A stretch of 64,000 nucleotides of DNA, from positions 310,001 through 374,000 of the forward strand of contig NZ_FQWB01000003.1 of assembly GCF_900129545.1 (NCBI RefSeq), in the 5' to 3' direction. This document shows positions 25,202-32,915 of the stretch, piece after piece (positions within the stretch are counted from its first letter, which is position 1; each line of letters begins with the position of its first letter). Source of the stretch: Flavobacterium fluvii. Lineage in GTDB: Bacteria > Bacteroidota > Bacteroidia > Flavobacteriales > Flavobacteriaceae. A model generated the notes under the pieces. The model saw only the letters and a list, made by a program, of their open reading frames with translations. It did not search any database and was not told the origin of the DNA. The position numbers and the translations under genes were made by a program.

Positions 25202-26110
25202 ATGATTTATAGCGACAAAAATAATAATGTTAATTATCCCATAACTTCGGAAGAAGACGAGTTATGGGGGTTAACCATTACCACTGTTGGACACCAAAAT
25301 ATTTCCGAAAAAGAAAATTATCCTCCCGAAAAACATCCCGTTGGTTATTATTTCAATGTAGACAAAGGCAGAGTGTTAAACGAATATCAGTTGCTGTACA
25401 TTACCAACGGCAATGGGGTTTTTACTTTTGGAAATTCAAAACAATCCTGTTTTATCACCGAAGGGAAAATGTTTTTCCTGATGCCCGGAGTTTGGCATAC
25501 TTATAAACCTCTGGAAAATTCGGGATGGAACGAATACTGGATTGGTTTTAAAGGGGAAATCATCGAAAAAATTGTAAAAGAAGGCTTTTTCTTGAATAGA
25601 CCTCCGGTATTTAATATCGGGATGAATGAAGAAATTATTGATTTGTATTACAAGGCCATAGAAATTGCGAACGAAGAACGCGCCGGCTTCCAACAAGCGC
25701 TTTCCGGTATCGTGATGAATATTTTGGGGTTGATGTATTACCGTGACAAAACCAGGGATTTTGAAGATGAAGAACTCATCAATAAAATCAACAAAGCTAA
25801 AGTAATTATGCGGGAAGAAATCTATAAAAACACCACTGCCGAAGATATTGCCAAAAATATTGGCATCAGCTATTCCGGATTTCGCAGGGCATTCAAGGAG
25901 TTGACGGGAACTTCTCCCTCCAAATATATGATGGAATTAAAATTGAACGAAGCCAAGCTTTTATTGTACAATACCAACTTGCCCATCAAGGAAATATCGT
26001 ATAGTTTAAACTTCGAAAACCCCGATTATTTCCCTATTTTCTTCAAAAAAAGAACCGGTAAAACGCCCAGCGAATACAGAAGTTTTGCTGTTTCCAACAG
26101 CAATTTGTAA
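25202..26110 (+). CDS. AraC-family regulator (probable rhamnose regulator)
   Basis: A 302-residue protein with an N-terminal cupin-like sensor domain (GYYFNVDKGRVLNEYQLLYI, MFFLMPGVWHTYKP) and a C-terminal double helix-turn-helix. The latter has AEDIAKNIGISYSGFRRAFK and then ISYSLNFENPDYFPIFFKKR. It lies directly after rhaT, as the AraC-type RhaR gene lies after the rhamnose operon in Bacteroides thetaiotaomicron, and probably activates rhaB transcription when rhamnose is present. No direct repeats that I could assign as its operator were seen. Confidence 0.85.
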   Translation: MIYSDKNNNVNYPITSEEDELWGLTITTVGHQNISEKENYPPEKHPVGYYFNVDKGRVLNEYQLLYITNGNGVFTFGNSKQSCFITEGKMFFLMPGVWHTYKPLENSGWNEYWIGFKGEIIEKIVKEGFFLNRPPVFNIGMNEEIIDLYYKAIEIANEERAGFQQALSGIVMNILGLMYYRDKTRDFEDEELINKINKAKVIMREEIYKNTTAEDIAKNIGISYSGFRRAFKELTGTSPSKYMMELKLNEAKLLLYNTNLPIKEISYSLNFENPDYFPIFFKKRTGKTPSEYRSFAVSNSNL

Positions 26111-26155
26111 ATAGAAAATTTGCTTTTATTTCCTTTTGCCGTAATAAAAATATTC

Positions 26156-26294
26156 CGTCACTTCGAGTGATTTTGAATAGTAATGCGACAGCTTTACTAT
26201 TCAAAATTGTATCGAGAAGTTTACAATGTTGGGTTCTCGATACATTCGTTTAAAAAAAGCTGTCGCATTTTTTAAACAAACACTCGAACTGACG
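26156..26294. repeat. 139-bp cloverleaf repeat, copy 2
   Basis: Same length and plan as copy 1 at 23861. Outer arms CGTCACTTCGAGTG and its complement match at 13 of 14. Side stem A differs from copy 1 by a compensated pair (TTTTGAATAG with CTATTCAAAA). The two side loops, TGCGACAGCT and AGCTGTCGCA, are perfect complements. It lies between the convergent AraC and rmuC genes. Confidence 0.85.
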
Positions 26295-26319
26295 CATATG
26301 GTTGTTAAAATAAATTGTT

Positions 26320-27657
26320 TTACTCCCGATCTGCATTTGCGCGATTCAAGATGTTGTCGGGCAATGCTTTTTTGGCTTTGGCTCCCATTTTTTTCAATTT
26401 TTCGACACTCGTGATGAGGTTTCCTTTTCCATCCACCAATTTGTTCATGGCACCTTGGTATTCGACTTTACTTTCGTCAATTTTTTTTCCAATTTTGATT
26501 AAATCGGCCACAAAACCTTCAAATTTGTCATACAAAGCACCGGCTTGACGGGCAATTTCAAAAGCATTTTCCTGTTGTTTTTGGTTCGTCCACATACTGT
26601 CAATCGTGCGCAGGGTTGCCAATAGGGTGGAAGGCGTCACGATCACGATGTTTTTTTCGAAAGCTCTATTGTATAAAGTGGTGTCTTCGTTTAGTGCCAA
26701 GGCAAAAGCGGGTTCCATCGGAATGAAAAGCAGCACGAAATCCGGGCTTTCAATTTGGTATAAATCCTGGTAATTTTTGTCGCCCAATTGCTCCACGTGG
26801 CGTTTTATCGAATTGACGTGTTCTTTCAAAAAGTCGTTTTTCAGGTTGTCTTCTTCCTCGTTGATGTATTTTTCATAAGCGGTCAGGGACACTTTAGAAT
26901 CGACGATCATCTTTTTGCCGTCGGGAAGATTGATGACCACGTCGGGAAAAACGCGATTGCCTTCTGCATTGGTGTGGGATTGTTGCACAAAATATTCCCG
27001 GTCTTTTTCCAATCCTGATTTTTCCAGCACGCGTTCCAGAATTAATTCGCCCCAATTTCCCTGCATTTTGCTGTCGCCTTTCAAGGCTTTGGTCAGGTTC
27101 AAGGTTTCCTTGCTCATTTGGGCATTCATTTCGCTCAAGCCCAATATTTGTTGGCGTAAAGCCGCGTGATAATCGATACTTTCCTTGTGGGTGTCTTCAA
27201 CTTTCTTTTCGAACAATTGAATCTTGTCTTGCAAGGGCGACAAGATGTTTTTCATGTTTTCCTTGTTCTGTTCGGTGAACTTGCTTGATTTTTCGTCCAA
27301 GATTTTATTGGCCAAATTCTCGAATTCCTTGGTGAATTTTTCCTGTAGTTTTTCCACTTCCTCCTTTTGTTCCCTGTTGCGTTCCCAAAGATTTTCAAAA
27401 TCGACTTCTTTCTTGGTCAGCTGAATGTTTATGGCTTCTTTTTCGTTGCGAATGCTTTCCTTTTCTTGAACAGCTTGTTGCAATTGTTTTTCCAAAGCTG
27501 TTTTTTCGACCAAAGATTGTTCTTTGAAATCGTTTAGTTTTTCCTCCAAAAAGGCTTTTTCGGATTGAGATTTGGTGGAAAAAATCATTTTTCCAATGAA
27601 AATTCCAATGGCGAGTGCAACAATGAACAACAGTAAAAACGGAAACATATTTAACAT
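26320..27657 (-). CDS. rmuC: DNA recombination protein RmuC
   Basis: From ATG 27657 (MLNMFPFLLLFIVALAIG) the protein has 445 residues; an in-frame ATG at 27714 would add 19 residues before the membrane helix and seems less likely. Plan: an N-terminal membrane anchor, a long coiled coil at about 35-160 (Glu/Lys-rich heptads), then the RmuC domain with MQGNWGELILERVLEKSGL, DVVINLPDGKKMIVDSKVSL and MEPAFALAL. RmuC has a restriction-endonuclease-like core and limits sequence inversions at short inverted repeats. It ends near a large inverted repeat (copy 2), which is curious but probably coincidental. Confidence 0.88.
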   Translation of the reverse strand: MLNMFPFLLLFIVALAIGIFIGKMIFSTKSQSEKAFLEEKLNDFKEQSLVEKTALEKQLQQAVQEKESIRNEKEAINIQLTKKEVDFENLWERNREQKEEVEKLQEKFTKEFENLANKILDEKSSKFTEQNKENMKNILSPLQDKIQLFEKKVEDTHKESIDYHAALRQQILGLSEMNAQMSKETLNLTKALKGDSKMQGNWGELILERVLEKSGLEKDREYFVQQSHTNAEGNRVFPDVVINLPDGKKMIVDSKVSLTAYEKYINEEEDNLKNDFLKEHVNSIKRHVEQLGDKNYQDLYQIESPDFVLLFIPMEPAFALALNEDTTLYNRAFEKNIVIVTPSTLLATLRTIDSMWTNQKQQENAFEIARQAGALYDKFEGFVADLIKIGKKIDESKVEYQGAMNKLVDGKGNLITSVEKLKKMGAKAKKALPDNILNRANADRE

Positions 27658-27740
27658 AAAGAGAGTTTTTTTGTAGAAAGTAAAAGTAAGTAATAATTGG
27701 AGTTTTTTAAACACTATTTTAATTGGAATGTATTAAAAGA

Positions 27741-27783
27741 ATAAAAAAAGTAGCCAACAAAAAATCCCTTTCTTGTTGGCTAC
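27741..27783 (-). terminator. Terminator after the acidic protein gene
   Basis: GTAGCCAACAA (27750-27760) pairs with TTGTTGGCTAC (27773-27783). On the minus strand the stem is followed by CTTTTTTTATTC. It ends transcription of the gene at 27801-28166 ahead of rmuC. Confidence 0.75.
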
Positions 27784-27800
27784 TCAAAAAACAAAAAAAA

Positions 27801-28166
27801 TTATTCGTCCAATTTTATGTTTCCCCTGTCTTCGTGATTATCGGGATCGGAATTGGGATATCGATGTGCTGTGATATCCGAGTTGTGGTCCTTGTTTTCG
27901 ATCATTCTTTGGATTTCTTTATCCGAAAAAATCTCAAGGCTGGAACTCGGACTTTCATTGTCTTCGCTGTTGTTTTGTTCTGGATTGGCATCAACATTCC
28001 GTGCCCTGTGGACAATTTTTTGCTCTCCACTGCTGTTGGTTTCCACTTCTGCCACGAGTTTTGTTGCTGCAGGATCGTAATTCTCAGGTACATTTTCGGT
28101 AGCGAATTCTTCTGATGTATTTTGCTTATTGTTCATCTTTTTTGAACCTAGATCATTATTCTCCAT
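27801..28166 (-). CDS. Acidic, probably disordered protein
   Basis: A 121-residue protein with no hydrophobic segment. It is rich in Glu, Asp, Asn and Ser (NSEDNESPSSSLEIFSDKE) and is probably largely unstructured. An in-frame Met at codon 11 (28136) is an alternative start. It has its own terminator, and its codon pattern is consistent with a real gene. I do not recognise a family or function. Confidence 0.55.
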   Translation of the reverse strand: MENNDLGSKKMNNKQNTSEEFATENVPENYDPAATKLVAEVETNSSGEQKIVHRARNVDANPEQNNSEDNESPSSSLEIFSDKEIQRMIENKDHNSDITAHRYPNSDPDNHEDRGNIKLDE

Positions 28167-28337
28167 GCTATTTGTTTTAGTGTTAATAGTGTCAACTTTT
28201 ATAAAGATATTCTATTTGTTTATGGTAATTCAATCATTTAACATAGCTTTTGGTTTGCGGGAATGAATTGTATCGCCATTCTATTTTAAATGTTGTTAAA
28301 ACAAAACTATCTTTGTCTTTTAAAATTCCAAGTCTGA

Positions 28338-28943
28338 ATGTCCCAACACCGCCATTTCATCCTCCACAAACCTTATGGCTATTTGAGCCAGTTTATTTAT
28401 GAATTGAAGCGCAAGAAAAAGCTTTTGGGAGAATTGCATGATTTTCCGGCAGGAACAATGGCCATTGGTCGCCTTGACGAAGATTCGGAAGGGTTGCTTT
28501 TATTGACCACCGACGGGAAGATGAGTGAAATAGTGCGGAGCAAAAAAGTGAACAAGGAATATTATGTTCAAGTCGATGGAATCATCACCCAAGAAGCCGT
28601 TGATAAAATGAAGAAGGGAGTCGAAATTGGTTTCAACGGCACGAAATACATCACCAAACCTTGTGAATCTTTTATAATTAATGAAATTCCTGCTTTTGGA
28701 GCCAGGGGGAAAAAAATCAGGGACGAACGCCACGGCCCAACTTCCTGGGCTTCCATCACGGTCAATGAAGGGAAATTTCGCCAAGTTCGAAAAATGACGG
28801 CAGCCGTTGGTTTTCCTACCTTGAGATTGGTGCGTGTTCGAATAGGAAACGTTCATTTGAATGATTTGCAGGCTGGCGAAGTAAAAGAAGTCGAGAATTT
28901 CAATTTCAATATCAATGACAATATCAATGACAATGAAAAATAA
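28338..28943 (+). CDS. rluE: rRNA pseudouridine synthase, RluE/RsuA type
   Basis: A 201-residue protein of the RsuA/RluB/E/F family without an S4 domain, as in RluE. The catalytic aspartate is D47 in GRLDEDSEGLLLLT. HKPYGYLSQF near the N-terminus and EGKFRQVRKMTAAVGFPTLRLVR near the C-terminus are the family's motifs. It converts a uridine of 23S rRNA to pseudouridine. The C-terminus carries a short Asn/Asp-rich tail encoded by a tandem 12-nt repeat (AATATCAATGAC), absent from the core fold. The trmL-like gene follows 50 bp later. Confidence 0.85.
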   Translation: MSQHRHFILHKPYGYLSQFIYELKRKKKLLGELHDFPAGTMAIGRLDEDSEGLLLLTTDGKMSEIVRSKKVNKEYYVQVDGIITQEAVDKMKKGVEIGFNGTKYITKPCESFIINEIPAFGARGKKIRDERHGPTSWASITVNEGKFRQVRKMTAAVGFPTLRLVRVRIGNVHLNDLQAGEVKEVENFNFNINDNINDNEK

Positions 28944-28993
28944 CTGATGTCTATCTGCAATCAAGAATCGTTAATTAAAAATCTTAAATCATA

Positions 28994-29449
28994 ATGCTCA
29001 ACATTGTTTTAGTAGAACCTGAAATCCCCAACAATACTGGAAATATTGGTCGTTTGTGCGTAGGTACCGAAAGCCGTTTGCATTTGATTCATCCTTTTGG
29101 GTTTGTCATCAATGACAAGAACCTGAAACGCTCCGGTTTGGATTATTGGGTGCATTTGGATGTGACCGAATATCAAAATATAGAGGAATGGATTACCCAA
29201 ATTCCCGATAAATCCCGAGTTTTCCTGATGAGTTCCCACGCAGAGAAATCCTATTTGGAAAACGATTTTAAGGATGGAGATTGGTTGGTTTTTGGAAAAG
29301 AAAGCGTTGGTTTGAGCCAAGAAGTTTTGGCTAGATTCGAAAATCATTTGACCATTCCGATGTCGAATTTAATCCGAAGTTTTAATATTGCCAATTCTGT
29401 TGCGTTTGTAATTGGTGAAGCGAAAAGGCAGATTGGATATAAAATATAA
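28994..29449 (+). CDS. trmL: tRNA (cytidine/uridine-34 2'-O)-methyltransferase TrmL
   Basis: A 151-residue SPOUT-class enzyme of normal TrmL size. It methylates the wobble ribose of tRNA-Leu species with S-adenosylmethionine. The opening VEPEIPNNTGNIGRLC, the DWLVFGKESVGLSQEVL strand-loop, and the C-terminal knot IPMSNLIRSFNIANSVAF are diagnostic. It follows the pseudouridine synthase gene and is probably co-transcribed. A hairpin of the TCGAG/GCAG type lies downstream. Confidence 0.92.
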   Translation: MLNIVLVEPEIPNNTGNIGRLCVGTESRLHLIHPFGFVINDKNLKRSGLDYWVHLDVTEYQNIEEWITQIPDKSRVFLMSSHAEKSYLENDFKDGDWLVFGKESVGLSQEVLARFENHLTIPMSNLIRSFNIANSVAFVIGEAKRQIGYKI

Positions 29450-29524
29450 ATAGGCAGATTGGGGTTTTGCTTTTCAGAAATATTTCTCTAATCCGCTATA
29501 TTCTTATTTAGATGTAATTTCATA

Positions 29525-29574
29525 AAATAGAGTGCAGTCAAGAACCATTGATGTATCTCGGCTGCACTCCATTT
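29525..29574. repeat. Inverted repeat related to 21067-21122
   Basis: AAATAGAGTGCAGTC pairs with GGCTGCACTCCATTT (13 of 15). The arms share the pattern GAGyGCAGTCrAGA with the rhamnose-operon hairpin, pointing to one diverged repeat family. It sits between convergent genes (trmL and the haloperoxidase-like gene) and may terminate both. Confidence 0.55.
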
Positions 29575-29612
29575 AAAAATAATATTGGAAAAAATGATGT
29601 TATTGAAATACG

Positions 29613-31022
29613 TCACTCGTCATTTTCGCGGAAATGATGATTGAAAACATAGTTTGCAATTTGTCTTCCCATTTCTTCTCCATCCAACGCCGATTTTCTA
29701 AAATCCCAACCATTATAGATCAGACTAAGTGAATTGTCTCTCGCTGCCTGTGAAAAGCTTGAATATTGAAAAGAAGGCTTTTGTGCAGGATCAACGGGGA
29801 CAGCGGGGTGTGTACTGGTAGTTGTAATAGCAATGGAAGTTTTGTCGGTTTCAAAGAATAACCGCAATATTTCGGCGGTCGTACCCCCATAGGCTGCAAA
29901 ACCGCTTGGATAACCCGGCACCGGAGGAGATACAGAAGTCGGAGTTTCGGAGAGGACAGGCAGCCAGTCGGGATTTCCTTGTGTATTGTCATTGCCATCG
30001 TTGTCAGCTAAGCGAATGGCAGTTTCGGGTCTCCATGAATAGTAATGATAGCTGCCGTTCAATGCCGAGTTGATGCTTTCCGCCATGGATACATGCATTA
30101 AGGCAAAAAGTCTAGCTGTTTTCCAAGCATCGAGTTTTTTATTCTCAATAGCTTGTCTAACGATATGGTTCCAGATAATGGATGGCCTGTTCTCACTCCA
30201 GAATTTTCCTTTTTTTTCTTCATCGGCGCTGCGAATGCCACCGACCCTGGCGCCTTTTGTTTTTACTTCATTAAAATCAGTTGTGTATTCATTTGATGTA
30301 ACTGGATAAGGCCCCGTAGGTCTAAACTGATAGTTACTTTCAATAACATAAGGCTGCATTACAGTGCCCCAGTTTGACACATTCCTAGTTGACGCCAGTG
30401 TTGTTTGAGGGATCCAATTCAATGCAGTAAGCGTTGACCGGTATTCGCCGGGATTAACTCCATTGGGAAGCAAATCTGTAAAAAAAATCACTTGCAGTAA
30501 CCCATCATTGGCACGCTTGGCGATAATGGCATCGGCAGCATTTTTTCCAAGAGTTTTGCCCAACTCTTTACTTTCTCCATCAGGAATAGTTGCCAAGCTT
30601 TGGATGTACCAAGTTTCTAGATTTGCCGCGAAAGCTCCCTGTCTGTTTAGTCCTTTAATAGCCCAATAAGCTGCGCTGGCAACGGCTGCATCAGGGTCTG
30701 CAAATTTTCTTCTTTCGTTCAATAATGCATAGCGCTGATACTTTGGTTTGATGTTATTGAGTGCATCGTGTACTGCAATTTGAATTATGGCAAAAAACCG
30801 GGCGCGAGAAGGTTGAGGCCCGGGAGCACTAAGAACAAGTTCTGTTTTTTCATTCCAATACAGAACCATATTGTTGTCTGCAAAACCTGGGGTCTTTATT
30901 TTTTTAGCTAAATTGGAAGTATTTAATGCTTCATTATTTACAAGTACATCTTCTTCCGCGCAGGAAACAACCAACAAAATTAGAGCGAAACACATAGCCG
31001 CTCTTTTTAAATAATTTTTCAT
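29613..31022 (-). CDS. Vanadium-haloperoxidase-like lipoprotein with altered active site
   Basis: A 469-residue lipoprotein (lipobox ILLVVSC, Cys21) of the PAP2 / vanadium-dependent haloperoxidase superfamily. The fold markers are clear: ARFFAIIQIAVHDALNNI, YYSWRPETAIRLAD, PGYPSGFAAYGGTTAE and a C-terminal GEEMGRQIANYV. However, the residues that bind vanadate in characterised enzymes appear replaced. The Lys seven before WRP's Arg is Ser, PSGH reads PSGF, and the R-x5-H motif reads L-x5-D (LIYNGWD). The protein may have lost peroxidase activity or do something else. It follows the DUF5602-like gene on the same strand but across a strong hairpin. Confidence 0.75.
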   Translation of the reverse strand: MKNYLKRAAMCFALILLVVSCAEEDVLVNNEALNTSNLAKKIKTPGFADNNMVLYWNEKTELVLSAPGPQPSRARFFAIIQIAVHDALNNIKPKYQRYALLNERRKFADPDAAVASAAYWAIKGLNRQGAFAANLETWYIQSLATIPDGESKELGKTLGKNAADAIIAKRANDGLLQVIFFTDLLPNGVNPGEYRSTLTALNWIPQTTLASTRNVSNWGTVMQPYVIESNYQFRPTGPYPVTSNEYTTDFNEVKTKGARVGGIRSADEEKKGKFWSENRPSIIWNHIVRQAIENKKLDAWKTARLFALMHVSMAESINSALNGSYHYYSWRPETAIRLADNDGNDNTQGNPDWLPVLSETPTSVSPPVPGYPSGFAAYGGTTAEILRLFFETDKTSIAITTTSTHPAVPVDPAQKPSFQYSSFSQAARDNSLSLIYNGWDFRKSALDGEEMGRQIANYVFNHHFRENDE

Positions 31023-31049
31023 GACAGTAAATTTTAGTTAGACAAATTG

Positions 31050-31099
31050 GTATAAGAAAAAAAATAAAAAAGGAGAAGCTGTTTCGACTTCCCCTTTTA
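31050..31099 (-). terminator. Terminator after the DUF5602-like gene
   Basis: AAAAGGAGAAG pairs with CTTCCCCTTTT with one mismatch. On the minus strand a long T-rich tract (TTTTTTATTTTTTTTTC) follows. It may make expression of the haloperoxidase-like gene depend on read-through or its own promoter. Confidence 0.7.
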
Positions 31100-31106
31100 A
31101 GTACAA

Positions 31107-31961
31107 TTAGTTTCTGGCTACAAATTCACTTAGTGTTACGTAAGTATTTCCAGTTGCAGCATCGTGATAAATATTATATTTTGTTGGATAATTTCCGGCT
31201 TTTGCAAAATGTTCCGGCTGGGAATAATTCATGCTAAAATCTGTATTGGAAAGTAAATAATCTAAAGTGATCATTGGTTCAACAAAAATTAATTTGCCAT
31301 TATAGGAACCGTAAATCATAATTTTGGAAAATGGCAAATAAGCCCCCAAGTTAACAGGTAGCCAGTGTTTTCCCATTTGTGCCTCGGCAGTGGCAGGACC
31401 GGGAGGAGTAAAATAATCAGCCGGCATATAGCCGATGGGAGGATAGTTGTTAAAAGCGGCATCGGTACTGGGAGACCAAGCAGGAATTGCCATTTGTTCT
31501 TCGGCAGATATCATGTAAAAGTGAATGTCAAAATGGGGGACATCAAAAACATGTTCAGGTTCATGTCCATGAGGATTCCAGTTGAGTCCAATGTGGTCGA
31601 AAGGAGTCAATTGTTTTGCCTTTAATTGCAAGGGTACAACAATGGTTTCGCCTTCGGGAGGAAGGGTTTTAGCATTGTCCGCTGTCAAGTTTTTAAAGGC
31701 TTCCGGCGTGATTTCTAGTCCTATTTCATTGGGAAATCCATTTTGGTCAACACTAATCCAGGAACGTACTTTCCCGTATCCAAGAGCAACTTGTGGACCT
31801 TTAAATACATTAAGTTTTTTGGAACTCATTTTCGCTGTAAGCGCCGGCGAAGTGCTTTCTTGTGCATCATTATTTGCCATTTCGTCTTGACTGCAAGAAA
31901 AAAGGAAGAATAATGACCCCAAAACAATGATTTTTTTTGGCATTCTAAACAAATTTTTCAT
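31107..31961 (-). CDS. Lipoprotein with His-rich motif, DUF5602-like
   Basis: A 284-residue lipoprotein (lipobox LFFLFSC) with a low-complexity linker of about 25 residues. The mature domain contains IGLNWNPHGHEPEHVFDVPHF (positions about 124-144), a cluster of histidines and acids that looks metal-binding, followed by DIHFYMIS. I associate this pattern with the DUF5602 / TTHB210-like family, but only from memory of the motif. Function is unknown. It is upstream of the haloperoxidase-like gene on the same strand with similar lipoprotein targeting, so the two may act together in the envelope. Confidence 0.6.
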   Translation of the reverse strand: MKNLFRMPKKIIVLGSLFFLFSCSQDEMANNDAQESTSPALTAKMSSKKLNVFKGPQVALGYGKVRSWISVDQNGFPNEIGLEITPEAFKNLTADNAKTLPPEGETIVVPLQLKAKQLTPFDHIGLNWNPHGHEPEHVFDVPHFDIHFYMISAEEQMAIPAWSPSTDAAFNNYPPIGYMPADYFTPPGPATAEAQMGKHWLPVNLGAYLPFSKIMIYGSYNGKLIFVEPMITLDYLLSNTDFSMNYSQPEHFAKAGNYPTKYNIYHDAATGNTYVTLSEFVARN

Positions 31962-32045
31962 AATTAAAAAAAATTAAAAGATTGTTTTTAATATGTAGAC
32001 AAGTTCAGCTTTGGGGGAAAAAAAACGGGGGATTAAAAGTACAAA

Positions 32046-32087
32046 AAAATATTTAAAACACTGATAATCAGTGTTGAATATTTTTAA
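32046..32087 (-). terminator. Terminator after btuD
   Basis: AACACTGAT pairs with ATCAGTGTT around one base, extended by AAATATT/AATATTT. On the minus strand TTTTTTTG follows. It closes the btuF-btuC-btuD transcript. Confidence 0.7.
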
Positions 32088-32132
32088 AAATCTTTAATAC
32101 TAAAAAACCTAGATAGAATATGGGCGAATCGG

Positions 32133-32915
32133 CTAAGTGAAAAGGAATCTCCCTTTTTGAGCATCGAAAACAATATGTTCGTCTTTAAATAAAGTGTTAA
32201 AACTTCCTTTCGTGATCAAATTGCAGGGTTGATCTTGAATCACGGCTTCGGGAGTCATAATGATCATTTCGTCACTCAATTGTATCGCCATATCGATGTC
32301 GTGTGTCGAGAAAAGAATGCATTTTTCGGTTTCTTGGGTGAGTCTTTTCAGGAGTTTAAAAAGAGCAATTTTATGCAATAAATCCAAGTGCGTTGTCGGT
32401 TCATCTAAAACAATCAAAGGAGTATCCTGTGCCAAAGCTCTTGCAATCAATACGATTTGCAATTGTCCGTCGCTAATTTCGAAATGTTTTTTGGATACTA
32501 AATGTTCGATTTGTGTCAGCGCTATTGCTTCGTTGATTTTTGCAATATCATTGTCGGTTAGTGTTCCAATCCAATTGGTGTAAGGCTGTCTTCCCAGAGC
32601 AATGAGCTCCCAAACGGTCAAGTTGCTTGGCGGTAATTTTTCGGTCAAGACGATACTTAAATTTTGTGCCAAGTTTAGAAAATCCATTTCGTGAATGTTC
32701 TTTTTGTTCAACGAAACAGTTCCGGAAATGGGTTTTTGGATTCCAGTAATGGTTCTTAAAAGCGTTGATTTTCCAATGCCATTGGCCCCGATTAAGGCGA
32801 TTAGTTTTCCTTTTTCCAAAGATAAATCAATATTTTTGGCAATGACATTCTTTACTTTTTTAGAAGTATATCCAATGCTGATTTTTGAAGCCTGCAAGAT
32901 GATTTTGTTTTCCAT
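32133..32915 (-). CDS. btuD: ABC transporter ATPase, BtuD/FecE type
   Basis: A 260-residue ATP-binding subunit of a cobalamin/siderophore-class importer. Walker A is GANGIGKST, Walker B LIVLDEPT, and the H-loop FSTHDID. The signature motif, normally LSGGQ, reads ISDGQLQ, an unusual variant. It starts on the last base of the btuC stop codon (TAATG), so the two are translationally coupled. With BtuC and BtuF it would power cobalamin import; the riboswitch-controlled BtuB next door supports cobalamin over iron-siderophore as substrate. Confidence 0.82.
   Translation of the reverse strand: MENKIILQASKISIGYTSKKVKNVIAKNIDLSLEKGKLIALIGANGIGKSTLLRTITGIQKPISGTVSLNKKNIHEMDFLNLAQNLSIVLTEKLPPSNLTVWELIALGRQPYTNWIGTLTDNDIAKINEAIALTQIEHLVSKKHFEISDGQLQIVLIARALAQDTPLIVLDEPTTHLDLLHKIALFKLLKRLTQETEKCILFSTHDIDMAIQLSDEMIIMTPEAVIQDQPCNLITKGSFNTLFKDEHIVFDAQKGRFLFT

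Noticed and set aside
26226..26414. 62-codon plus-strand frame starting in repeat copy 2
   Set aside because: It reads through the structured repeat into the 3' end of rmuC on the other strand; the repeat copies do not preserve a common frame.
26320..27657. Functional link between RmuC and the nearby inverted repeats
   Set aside because: RmuC is a common housekeeping protein; adjacency to repeat copy 2 alone is not evidence.
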